A stretch of DNA of 15,681 bases from JADGAU01 sp045047105. Its GTDB lineage: Bacteria > Pseudomonadota > Gammaproteobacteria > GRL18. The DNA lies in NCBI GenBank assembly GCA_045047105.1, contig JASFYQ010000069.1, positions 1 to 15,681 of the forward strand, given 5' to 3'. The notes beneath the pieces were generated by a model. The model saw nothing but the letters and a program-made list of their open reading frames with translations, had not been told where the DNA came from and ran no database searches. This document shows, one piece after another, positions 1 through 7,014 of this stretch (its first letter is position 1; each line of letters opens with the position of its first letter). Made by a program: the position numbers and the translations under genes.

Positions 1-926
1 CCCGTTCCTGATGTTTCTTCTGATTTACTATAGGTTGTCAGGTTAACTTTTGAATAACTTCTAGGAGCCCAAATCAAGCCCAATTCCCATGGAATAAAGT
101 TATGTGATGCATATTCAGCTGATTTAAAACTCTTCTTTTCATAGCCAATTTTTGCAGAGCCGGTAGTTAAAGCCGAGCCTTCCCACTGCATACCCAATAA
201 TAAGCTGTTTTCATCATTATCTAAAATCTCATGCTGTAGTGGACTATCATCGTATCGTATACGATGATGATTAGCTTCTATAATAAATGATGAATTGGGT
301 CTAAATCTATAAATAAATGCAGCTCTAAGACTATCCACCTTACGATCATAAAAGAAGTTTAAATCCTCATGGTTGGTATATTTTCTATCCAGGTGAGATA
401 AGGATAATTCAACATTACCCGTTGCTGTTTTAGCTCCAAACCGATAAGTGCCTTTTAAAAATATATCCCTATATTTATCTGGCTCACCTATAAAAGTATT
501 ATTTACATCATTATCACTTAAACCCGTTCCTCGGCGTTCATGCAGTTTTAAAAAATCAAATTCTAAATCCAGTCTATGACGCAAGCTAAAATCCAGATGA
601 GCATCGCTCTCAAAACGATGATCTATATAGTTATCATCATGGCTATCAAAAAAACTTCCTGCTTGAAAGCCATACTTTACTCTATACTGATTCAAACCAC
701 TATTAACAGACCACAACACCGCTGGAGCAAGAATACCTATCCAGGAACTATGAACCCCAGACCCATTATCCTGAGAAAAAATATTATCATCATAAGACAG
801 GCCCACTTCAATCATTGGAGAAACGCTACCAAAACCAATAGGATATTTAAATTGAGTGGTTTCAATTGCTACTAGTTTAAGCGGTAAAAATAAAATCAAA
901 ATAATGTGGATTATTTTTTTCATCAT
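1..926 (-). CDS. Outer-membrane beta-barrel protein (BBP2/EpsL-like), 3' end beyond window
   Basis: This is a partial gene of 308 full codons, open from the ATG at 926 to the left edge with no stop. The first 20 residues (MMKKIIHIILILFLPLKLVA) form a clear signal peptide. The rest has alternating polar/hydrophobic strands rich in aromatic residues, with the pattern Y-D-D-N-I-F early, then D-D-N-Y-I-D-H-R-F, then an R-H-R-L-D-L-E-F strand and a final W-E-L-G-L-I-W-A-P strand. This is the look of the 'outer membrane beta-barrel' (BBP2) proteins commonly encoded in EPS clusters. Known members are thought to sit in the outer membrane and help polymer export or anchoring; that role here is inferred. 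It follows the Aat-like gene by 45 bases on the same strand. There are two adjacent ATG codons (926 and 923) and no convincing ribosome site. A capsule porin of another family is a less likely alternative. Confidence 0.75.
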   Translation of the reverse strand, partial: MMKKIIHIILILFLPLKLVAIETTQFKYPIGFGSVSPMIEVGLSYDDNIFSQDNGSGVHSSWIGILAPAVLWSVNSGLNQYRVKYGFQAGSFFDSHDDNYIDHRFESDAHLDFSLRHRLDLEFDFLKLHERRGTGLSDNDVNNTFIGEPDKYRDIFLKGTYRFGAKTATGNVELSLSHLDRKYTNHEDLNFFYDRKVDSLRAAFIYRFRPNSSFIIEANHHRIRYDDSPLQHEILDNDENSLLLGMQWEGSALTTGSAKIGYEKKSFKSAEYASHNFIPWELGLIWAPRSYSKVNLTTYSKSEETSGT

Positions 927-971
927 GAGCAAACCATTTTATTTATTATAAAAATTGTTACAAAGTAGTTA

Positions 972-1754
972 TTATTCTAACTGACTACCTGGAACCTCAG
1001 GTTTCCAAATGGCCACATTCAATGTTTCATCTATACTCCATGTCCCTAATTCGGTTTCAATAAGTACCGCTTTATCAAGTTTAGCATGAAATTCTTTTCT
1101 AGAAAGCAAAATACAGCCTTGATTTATCCAATAACCATTGTGCATTTTTAAGTCATTCATAATATAACCCCAATATTGTAAATGACAATTTAGATACATA
1201 AATGCTACTTTTGAGGCATTATTAGCATGGGTAAATAAAGAATTGGTAAAAAATACTTTACCTAATGCCAATCCAAACAGTCCACCTACTAGCTGCCCAT
1301 CTTTGTCCCAGACTTCAACACTATGCATATAGCCTTGTTTATGTAGGGAATAGTATACATCAATAATATGCTCAGAAATCCATGTTTCTTCACGTTGAGC
1401 GCATTTCCTCATTACTTGTTTAAATTCTTGATCAAAGGTAATTTTATATCGTTCCTGTCGTACATAACGGCGTAATTCTTTTTGCACCTTAAATTGATGC
1501 AAAAATAAAACCATGCGAGGTTCAGGACTCCACCACCTTACCAGGCCATTATAGGAATAAGCAAACATTCCTTTTTTATGGGCATTAATTACTGTTCCAG
1601 GATTAATTTCACCGCCAATGGAAACCAGCCCATTTGGGTATTTTACTGCCTGAGCAGAATCTGTAAAAGACCCTTTAGGTGGAGGTGGATTAAAAAAACT
1701 TCGAATCATAACAAATATAATTCCAAGTTTATTCAAAATTTTATTTATATTCAT
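972..1754 (-). CDS. Divergent leucyl/phenylalanyl-tRNA-protein transferase (Aat) homologue, altered active site
   Basis: A 260-residue protein with Aat-family signatures in order: a PNGL-SIGGEI-P segment (40-52), RWWSPEPRMVLF (73-84), TWIS (124-127), HSVE (144-147), LVGGLFG (155-161), ASK (180-182) and a G-Y-I-M-N-D stretch (196-201). Against E. coli Aat recalled from memory, the ASK-to-DCQ region aligns without gaps. Asp186 is kept (D201), but Gln188 becomes K203 and Glu156 of the GESMF motif becomes N171. The family joins Leu/Phe from aminoacyl-tRNA to N-terminal Arg/Lys of proteins for ClpS/ClpAP degradation. The altered residues and the location between EPS genes argue that this is a paralogue with another amino-acyl or acyl transfer role, or is inactive. 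There are about 30 extra C-terminal residues. The start is uncertain: ATG at 1754 has no ribosome site, and M16 (1709) has GGAA 11 bases upstream and gives a start nearer the family's usual N-terminus. Confidence 0.72.
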   Translation of the reverse strand: MNINKILNKLGIIFVMIRSFFNPPPPKGSFTDSAQAVKYPNGLVSIGGEINPGTVINAHKKGMFAYSYNGLVRWWSPEPRMVLFLHQFKVQKELRRYVRQERYKITFDQEFKQVMRKCAQREETWISEHIIDVYYSLHKQGYMHSVEVWDKDGQLVGGLFGLALGKVFFTNSLFTHANNASKVAFMYLNCHLQYWGYIMNDLKMHNGYWINQGCILLSRKEFHAKLDKAVLIETELGTWSIDETLNVAIWKPEVPGSQLE

Positions 1755-1775
1755 TTACGTTTTATAGAATATAAT

Positions 1776-1814
1776 TATTGATTAATATAAATATACTACT
1801 TTTATTAATCAATA
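1776..1814. repeat. 12-bp perfect inverted repeat between cpsB-like and aat-like genes
   Basis: TATTGATTAATA at 1776-1787 is repeated inverted as TATTAATCAATA at 1803-1814, with a 15-base spacer. It lies 22 bases upstream of the Aat-like start, in the largest gap (112 bases) of the minus-strand gene run. There is no T-tract directly after it on either strand and the stem is almost all A/T, so it is not a typical intrinsic terminator. It could be a protein-binding operator for an internal promoter or a weak RNA hairpin. Confidence 0.5.
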
Positions 1815-1866
1815 GCATAAAAAAAGAAAATTAAAGCAAGATTTTTTTAACATTATAAATTAAAAA

Positions 1867-2592
1867 CTAAGCAAATTTTATAGCAACAGCTTCCCATGGA
1901 TTATCATAGAATAGTTTTTTAGTATATTCAGCTCCAAATTTTTCACTTAAAACATCCCTGCATTGTTTTAAATCAGGGGGACGATGTTTTAAATTGTGGG
2001 CATCTGTAGCAATAAAATGTACCCAGTCATATTCTAAAAATTTTTCTGATAATAATTTACATGAACTACCAAAATTACCCGTAACTGAAGCGGAAGTAAT
2101 CTGAAAAAGACAGCCTTGTTTAATTAGCTCAGCAGCTTTTTGAATATTCATATGTAATTCTTTATTTCTTTCAGGATGAGCAATTACAACCAGAATATTC
2201 CGTTTATTTAACCAATTAATTAAATTGCTGCTGCCAGGAGGAATATGACTATGAGGCATTTCCAAGAGTAAAAGCTTTTTACCTTGATATTCACCAAGAA
2301 AAGGAATCTCCTCTTTGTTTATCATCTCAATAATTTCAACACAGAGCCGAACCTCTGCTGAAAAAGCAATTTTTAAATCAATATTATTTTTTATTAATGC
2401 CTGTTTAAATTGCTGAAATATTTTAGCAATAATTGACAAATTATTATTATAGCGCCCGAGATGGATATGAGGAGTAAGTACTGAGTGTGTTATTCCATTA
2501 TTAACAGCATATCTGGCAAGATCCAAAGCATCCTCAAGGTTTGTCGGTCCATCATCAATCCCAGGTAATAAATGGCTATGCAAATCTATCAT
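1867..2592 (-). CDS. CpsB/CapC-type PHP-domain tyrosine-protein phosphatase
   Basis: A 241-residue protein with the whole metal-binding set of CpsB/YwqE phosphatases: DLHSHLLPGIDDG at 3-15, TPH at 40-42, a conserved Glu in SAEVR (E80), LLLEMP at 108-113, AHPERN at 138-143 and ATDAHN at 195-200. The length matches the family. These Mn-dependent enzymes, cytoplasmic and unrelated in fold to Wzb-type phosphatases, remove phosphate from the tyrosine tail of the BY-kinase that controls EPS chain length and export. No BY-kinase is in the window, so the partner is probably encoded beyond the left edge. The ATG at 2592 lies 6 bases after the sulfotransferase stop, which implies translational coupling. 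A GAGTG sequence 7 bases before the start, inside the end of the upstream gene, may serve as the ribosome site. Confidence 0.9.
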   Translation of the reverse strand: MIDLHSHLLPGIDDGPTNLEDALDLARYAVNNGITHSVLTPHIHLGRYNNNLSIIAKIFQQFKQALIKNNIDLKIAFSAEVRLCVEIIEMINKEEIPFLGEYQGKKLLLLEMPHSHIPPGSSNLINWLNKRNILVVIAHPERNKELHMNIQKAAELIKQGCLFQITSASVTGNFGSSCKLLSEKFLEYDWVHFIATDAHNLKHRPPDLKQCRDVLSEKFGAEYTKKLFYDNPWEAVAIKFA

Positions 2593-2598
2593 GTTAAT

Positions 2599-3309
2599 TC
2601 ACTCTGATTGAGTAAAAGTATACTGAAAAGTTTCCACATCATTTTTATATAAATCAGCAACATATTGTTGTGTTTCTATATCATAATATTCGCTATAATG
2701 CTTAAAAGTATTTAGTTTTTGAGTCCAGCTTAATTTGTCTCGTATTTTTTTTAATAATTCACAAATGCCAATATCTGTTCGTCTACGAGAAATATTTTGT
2801 GATGAATTACTATGGGATAAGATAATAGGTGGTATTTCTAAAATTTTACATACTTCATTAAAATCATTTTGTAAATTCTCAAACTTGCCAATATAATCAA
2901 CTAGTTTAGTTCCATTTTCATCATATAAGAAATCATATTGAGGGATAATATGACAGTATTCATCTGACCATGAAGGCTGGGGGAAATAATTAAAAATAAA
3001 GTCTTTAAAGGTTATTTTTCTTGCATGATGGCGATATTTATATTCTGATACCAACCTGTCCCATGGGTTTCTTACAAAAGAAAACTTAAAATAGGAATCA
3101 AATTGCTGTTGGCTTATATCTTCATATTGTAAATAATCGCTTATCCTATAATGAGGTGGAGGTGGAGAAAATTTAAAGTCATTGGCTAAAAAAGGTTTTA
3201 AATTAAGATGTTTTTTATCTGCATCAGAATCTTCAAGAGCTTTGCTTATACTCGTACCAGCAACTTTGGGCAAATGGACATAAATGCATTTATTTTGATG
3301 AGAAACCAC
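2599..3309 (-). CDS. Sulfotransferase family 2 domain protein (carbohydrate sulfotransferase)
   Basis: A 236-residue cytoplasmic protein that would transfer sulfate from PAPS to a hydroxyl group, most likely on a sugar. HLPKVAGTS at 12-20 is the 5'-phosphosulfate-binding loop, and FSFVRNPWDRLVSEY at 76-90 holds the 3'-phosphate-binding Arg and Ser. Further Sulfotransfer_2 features are an H-I-I-P-Q-Y-D-F-L segment near 120-128, IGKFENL at 140-146, HSNSS at 166-170 and a C-terminal Y-Y-D/F-Q-Y-T-F ending. It is complete at a typical bacterial length. The start is GTG at 3309, with GGAG 10 bases upstream at 3320-3323. An ATG 16 bases upstream is out of frame. It is followed 6 bases later by the CpsB-type gene and preceded by the secreted-protein gene. 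From context the acceptor is probably an EPS or lipid-linked sugar; this is inferred. Confidence 0.88.
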   Translation of the reverse strand: MVSHQNKCIYVHLPKVAGTSISKALEDSDADKKHLNLKPFLANDFKFSPPPPHYRISDYLQYEDISQQQFDSYFKFSFVRNPWDRLVSEYKYRHHARKITFKDFIFNYFPQPSWSDEYCHIIPQYDFLYDENGTKLVDYIGKFENLQNDFNEVCKILEIPPIILSHSNSSQNISRRRTDIGICELLKKIRDKLSWTQKLNTFKHYSEYYDIETQQYVADLYKNDVETFQYTFTQSE

Positions 3310-3359
3310 TAATTAAAAACTCCATAAAAAAATATATTCCTCGTATTTTACAGCTATTA

Positions 3360-4058
3360 TTACTGAATAGTTCTTTCCGACTGGATAAACCAATTTCCAT
3401 TAATATTTTTCCATAATAATTGTTTTTTAGAGGAATCACTATAATGTATAGAACTGTATTTTTGTTTAAATTGACTACCTATCACTAGCTTTGATCTAAT
3501 TACTTTAAGATCTATATCGCTAATTTCTATATTAATATTCTTTTCAGGTTTGATACGTTTCTTTCTACTTTCCAGCCATTGTTTGCGGCTTTTATTGCCA
3601 GGATGAAAGTCTTTTGTATAGAAGCTAATATATGAGTTAAGCTTTCCATCAGACCAGACTTTTGACCAGTTGCTCAAACGTTGGGTAACTTTTTCAAAAC
3701 CAGCTATTGCAGCGTTGGAGGCATTTTTTTTAGAATTATTTAGGTTCAGCCCCTTTACTTTAAAACGAGTAGGTTTAGCTTGCTTTTGGCTTTTTTTAAT
3801 CAGGGGCTTATTACTTGGTTTAGCTATTGATTTTATTAAAGATTCAGGTTTTTGAGTAAAAACCCCCGTATCATCCAGTTCATTATTTAAATCCGTTGCC
3901 CCACCCTGGCCTTGTAAATACAAATTAGCTTCTTGATCAATTTGTTCCAGTATCTGATTGATATCTTGTTGAAGGGGGGGATTATCTACTGCAAAAACGG
4001 CAGGAAGATAGAAACAAAATAATAATAAATTTAACCAACTGAAATTTGACATATTCAC
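3360..4058 (-). CDS. Secreted protein with C-terminal NTF2/Cds6-like domain
   Basis: A 232-residue protein with a signal peptide (about 1-23, cleaved near V-F-A|V-D), a Gln/Asn-rich region to about 65, a Lys-rich linker at 80-112 and a C-terminal domain from about 121 to 230. That domain has W-S-K-V-W-S-D-G-K-L, Y-I-S-F-Y-T-K-D-F-H-P, a W-L-E-S-R-K-K-R-I helix and a final K-N-I-N-G-N-W-F-I-Q-S-E strand. This is the pattern of the NTF2-like (SnoaL/DUF4440, 'Cds6') domain found at the end of many exported proteins, sometimes after TPR or L,D-transpeptidase domains. No catalytic domain is visible, so it may be a periplasmic binding or scaffolding protein; the function is unknown. The first codon is GTG at 4058, favoured by AAGAG 6 bases upstream; an ATG two codons later is the alternative. 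It lies between the HD-GYP and sulfotransferase genes. Confidence 0.72.
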   Translation of the reverse strand: MNMSNFSWLNLLLFCFYLPAVFAVDNPPLQQDINQILEQIDQEANLYLQGQGGATDLNNELDDTGVFTQKPESLIKSIAKPSNKPLIKKSQKQAKPTRFKVKGLNLNNSKKNASNAAIAGFEKVTQRLSNWSKVWSDGKLNSYISFYTKDFHPGNKSRKQWLESRKKRIKPEKNINIEISDIDLKVIRSKLVIGSQFKQKYSSIHYSDSSKKQLLWKNINGNWFIQSERTIQ

Positions 4059-4142
4059 AGTATACTCTTTGTTTATTCATGTAATCAAACTATTGTATAA
4101 AAAATCGCTAGTATTAAGAAACTAATTATAATCAACTATAGT

Positions 4143-5396
4143 CTAACCAAAAAACTCACAAACATGTTCTAAGAATGTCTCATTCATTTTTATACCATAA
4201 GCACTATGATCCAGAGCACGGCGGATGCTAAAACCCATTTCTTCGACTAAATTGAGAGGATAATAATCTGCCAGCATTTTTTTATTCTTATCTAAAACAA
4301 TCATAACTTTAGGGCGCAGCCTCAGTTGATTATTAATAGCTGTAACCATGCCTACTTCACCGCTATTTAACTCAATTAGTGAACCTGCAGGATAGACACC
4401 TACGGTTTGAATAAATTGCTCAACTAAATCATGATGAAAAGCTGCTCCTCTTAATTTATATAAATCAGCGATTGCTTCGTGAGGTGAAAAAGGGCTGCCT
4501 CGAAAAGGGCGAACACTGGTCATGGCATCATAACTATCCACAATTCCTCCTATACGACCATAAATGGGAATATCATCATTTTCCAAATGTTGAGGATAGC
4601 CTTTTCCATCGGCACGTTCATGATGGGTAGCAATCATTTGCATAACACTATAAGGGATATCATCTGATCCGGCTAATAAATGCAGGCCAGTATCTACATG
4701 GGAATGGAATACAGCCAGTTCAGTAGAAGATAAACTCTCTTTTTTATTTAATAACTCTTTATTTATCTGGGTTTTACCAACATCTAACAATATACCACCC
4801 AATGCAAGTTCATTAATATCATTATGGGAAAACCCCAAATGCAAGCCAAACTGAGCACACCATACTGAAGTTCTTAATGCATGATTATAGGTATAGTCAT
4901 AGTCTTGTTTTAATTCCATAACTAATTTAAACGCAGTAGGATTGCGCACCACACTATTTACCGCAGTTATCATTGAATTATGTAAGCGTTCCAGATGCAG
5001 TTTTTTATTTAATCGTAACTCCTCAAATGTTTCACCAATATCTTCTTTTATGGTCCTAAAAATATCCTTGGCTACTTCAATTTCATCACCTAATGAGCTA
5101 CTTTCTTGATAATGCTCTTTTCTTAATAGTTCATATTCATTTGCACCCTTATCAACAATTTTTATAGGAGCCTTAAATTCTATAGCAGAAGTGAGCCAAT
5201 ACATTGGGCTTGCAGCTCTTCCTTTTGTTGCATCAATATATACATATTGGCAATATTGTTTTAGGGTATCAATATCGTCATTATTTTGGATCAATACACC
5301 TTCCATAGCAAATGGCAAATCAGACCAGGATTTATCAGTTTTACAAACATACATACCCAATTGTAAACCTTCTAACTTAATTCTTTGTTCATTCAT
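4143..5396 (-). CDS. DUF3391 + HD-GYP domain protein (c-di-GMP phosphodiesterase-like)
   Basis: A 417-residue soluble protein. The N-terminal DUF3391 domain (about 5-130) opens with LQLGMYVCKTDKSW, and the HD-GYP domain runs from about 170 to 335. The HD-GYP hallmarks are the first His (H172), THHERADGKGYP (257-268) with an intact GYP, and IVDSYDAMTSVRPFR (285-299). The expected HD pair in G-I-L-x-D-V-G-K is L204-D205, so the metal-binding His of the HD dyad is replaced by Leu. A C-terminal beta-rich tail (335-417) follows. HD-GYP enzymes hydrolyse c-di-GMP to pGpG or GMP. Without the His this one may have lower activity, use another ligand, or act as a c-di-GMP-binding regulator. It begins the minus-strand EPS gene run and diverges from the glycosyltransferase pair, so it is well placed to tune EPS output. 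No clear ribosome site precedes ATG 5396. Confidence 0.88.
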   Translation of the reverse strand: MNEQRIKLEGLQLGMYVCKTDKSWSDLPFAMEGVLIQNNDDIDTLKQYCQYVYIDATKGRAASPMYWLTSAIEFKAPIKIVDKGANEYELLRKEHYQESSSLGDEIEVAKDIFRTIKEDIGETFEELRLNKKLHLERLHNSMITAVNSVVRNPTAFKLVMELKQDYDYTYNHALRTSVWCAQFGLHLGFSHNDINELALGGILLDVGKTQINKELLNKKESLSSTELAVFHSHVDTGLHLLAGSDDIPYSVMQMIATHHERADGKGYPQHLENDDIPIYGRIGGIVDSYDAMTSVRPFRGSPFSPHEAIADLYKLRGAAFHHDLVEQFIQTVGVYPAGSLIELNSGEVGMVTAINNQLRLRPKVMIVLDKNKKMLADYYPLNLVEEMGFSIRRALDHSAYGIKMNETFLEHVCEFFG

Positions 5397-5584
5397 TATT
5401 TTTATTATGGCTAAGTGAACTTAAAAACATAATTTATCTTAACAAAAATGCTCATCATTGTTAAAATATAAATGTAATAATGATAAATATAGCAGAAAAA
5501 ATCACTTTTTTCTCATTATTGTACAACTACTTATTGCTCATTGTAATATTAAACCATTGTTTCATTTTTTATAATAATTTTTAT

Positions 5585-6994
5585 ATGCATACTAATAATT
5601 CTTTTGCTCGAGATAATTCCCTTCAACAACTCTTTCGCCTTATCGACCTCATTTTTTTAATTGCAGGTTTTTATTTATCGTTCTTATTAAGCAACACTGA
5701 TTATTTATCACCTCTTAATATTACCCTTATACCCGTTTCTATTTTAGTTTTTTATACTATTGCAGAGGCACTTGGGCTATACCGGTTTGAAATTTATCAT
5801 ATTTTTAAAGCCAGCTTTAAAAGCATTGTAATAACCTGGCTTAGCACCTTTATATTTATTCTTGTTGCAGCTTATGTAATAAATATTATCCATATTTATT
5901 CTAGAGAAATGATGGGCTATATTTTTATAGTTATTCCTTCCCTTCTGGTGTTATGGCGATTTATTTTATGTAAGGCACAAATTTTATATTTCCGAGATAA
6001 AACCGTACAGCGTAAATTTGCCATTGTTGGAGCCAATAGCATAGGAAGCCATATTGCTGAAACAATTATTGGGGATCTGGCTATGGGCTATCAATTTCTT
6101 GGATTTTATGATGATCGTAATGAAGATGATGAACGCATTATGCATAATTTAAGTAATTATCAACATCTGGGTAATTTTGACCAGGCCATAAGTGATGCAA
6201 AATCAGCACACGTGGATGTATTATATATTGTACTGCCTATGGCAGCAGAATATAGAATAGCCAGATTATTAGACGAGCTTGGAGATGCCACTACTGAAGT
6301 ACATATTATTCCAAATTTTTTCGTCTACAACCTATTACATTCTCGCTGGCATAATGTAGGATCTTATTTAGCCTTAAGTATATACGATACTCCATTTTAT
6401 GGTGTGGGCAGTGTAATTAAGCGTATTGAAGATGTGCTTTTAAGTAGCATTATTTTACTTTTAATTAGCCTGCCTATGCTAATAATTGCATTAATAGTTA
6501 AATTAACATCACCCGGGCCCATTATTTTTAAGCAAGCGCGTTATGGCCTTAGTGGTCAAAAAGTAACCGTATGGAAATTCCGCTCTATGACTGTTTGTGA
6601 TAATGGAACAGAAATCAAACAAGCAACCAAAAATGATAGTCGGATTACGACCTTTGGTGCATTTATGAGAAAAACATCTCTGGATGAATTACCCCAGTTT
6701 ATTAATGTCCTACAAGGAAAAATGTCTATTGTTGGCCCGAGACCGCATGCGGTTGCCCACAATGAATTTTATCGTAAAGAAATTGATGGCTATATGCTCA
6801 GACATATGGTTAAACCAGGAATAACCGGCCTGGCTCAAATTAATGGGCTTCGAGGAGAAACCAAAGAAATGCACCAGATGAAAGAAAGGGTTGGTTATGA
6901 CTTACGCTATATTCGTAGCTGGTCATTATTTCTGGATTTAAAAATTATTTTCTTAACCATTTTTAAAGGTTTTATAAATAAAAACGCCTACTAA
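5585..6994 (+). CDS. Polyprenyl-phosphate glycosyl-1-phosphate transferase, copy 1 (WcaJ/EpsB-like)
   Basis: An initiating enzyme that transfers a sugar-1-phosphate from a nucleotide sugar to undecaprenyl phosphate at the inner membrane. The open frame extends to an ATG at 5480, but I choose ATG 5585. It gives 469 residues, matching the 468-residue neighbour, and the FRLIDLIF/FRLADILS starts then line up. A perfect TATAAT at 5570-5575 also lies between the two starts. In 5480 numbering, four or so membrane helices (52-165) precede a Rossmann-like domain (FAIVGANSIG, 180-189). A further membrane segment (about 315-345) is followed by the catalytic domain with KFRSM (366-370), TSLDELPQF (399-407), VGPRP (418-422) and PGITG (446-450). 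After PGITG it has L451 and L457 where copy 2 has W and Y. The native sugar cannot be read from the sequence; glucose or galactose phosphate is usual. Confidence 0.9.
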   Translation: MHTNNSFARDNSLQQLFRLIDLIFLIAGFYLSFLLSNTDYLSPLNITLIPVSILVFYTIAEALGLYRFEIYHIFKASFKSIVITWLSTFIFILVAAYVINIIHIYSREMMGYIFIVIPSLLVLWRFILCKAQILYFRDKTVQRKFAIVGANSIGSHIAETIIGDLAMGYQFLGFYDDRNEDDERIMHNLSNYQHLGNFDQAISDAKSAHVDVLYIVLPMAAEYRIARLLDELGDATTEVHIIPNFFVYNLLHSRWHNVGSYLALSIYDTPFYGVGSVIKRIEDVLLSSIILLLISLPMLIIALIVKLTSPGPIIFKQARYGLSGQKVTVWKFRSMTVCDNGTEIKQATKNDSRITTFGAFMRKTSLDELPQFINVLQGKMSIVGPRPHAVAHNEFYRKEIDGYMLRHMVKPGITGLAQINGLRGETKEMHQMKERVGYDLRYIRSWSLFLDLKIIFLTIFKGFINKNAY

Positions 6995-7014
6995 CTCAAG
7001 CCACTAATAATAAA

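Noticed and set aside
576..875. Plus-strand open frame of 99 codons
   Set aside because: It lies wholly inside the minus-strand outer-membrane barrel gene, whose translation has a signal peptide and barrel pattern; the plus frame has no recognisable features.
5458..5486. Possible -35 TTGTTA with a -10 at 5481-5486 upstream of initiating transferase copy 1
   Set aside because: The -10 (TGATAA) matches the consensus poorly at 17-base spacing, so the pair is not supported.
6556..6762. Minus-strand frame inside initiating transferase copy 1, and its counterpart at 7965-8156 in copy 2
   Set aside because: Both are antisense shadows of the same conserved catalytic region (DELPQF, VGPRP); their similarity to each other only reflects the duplication.
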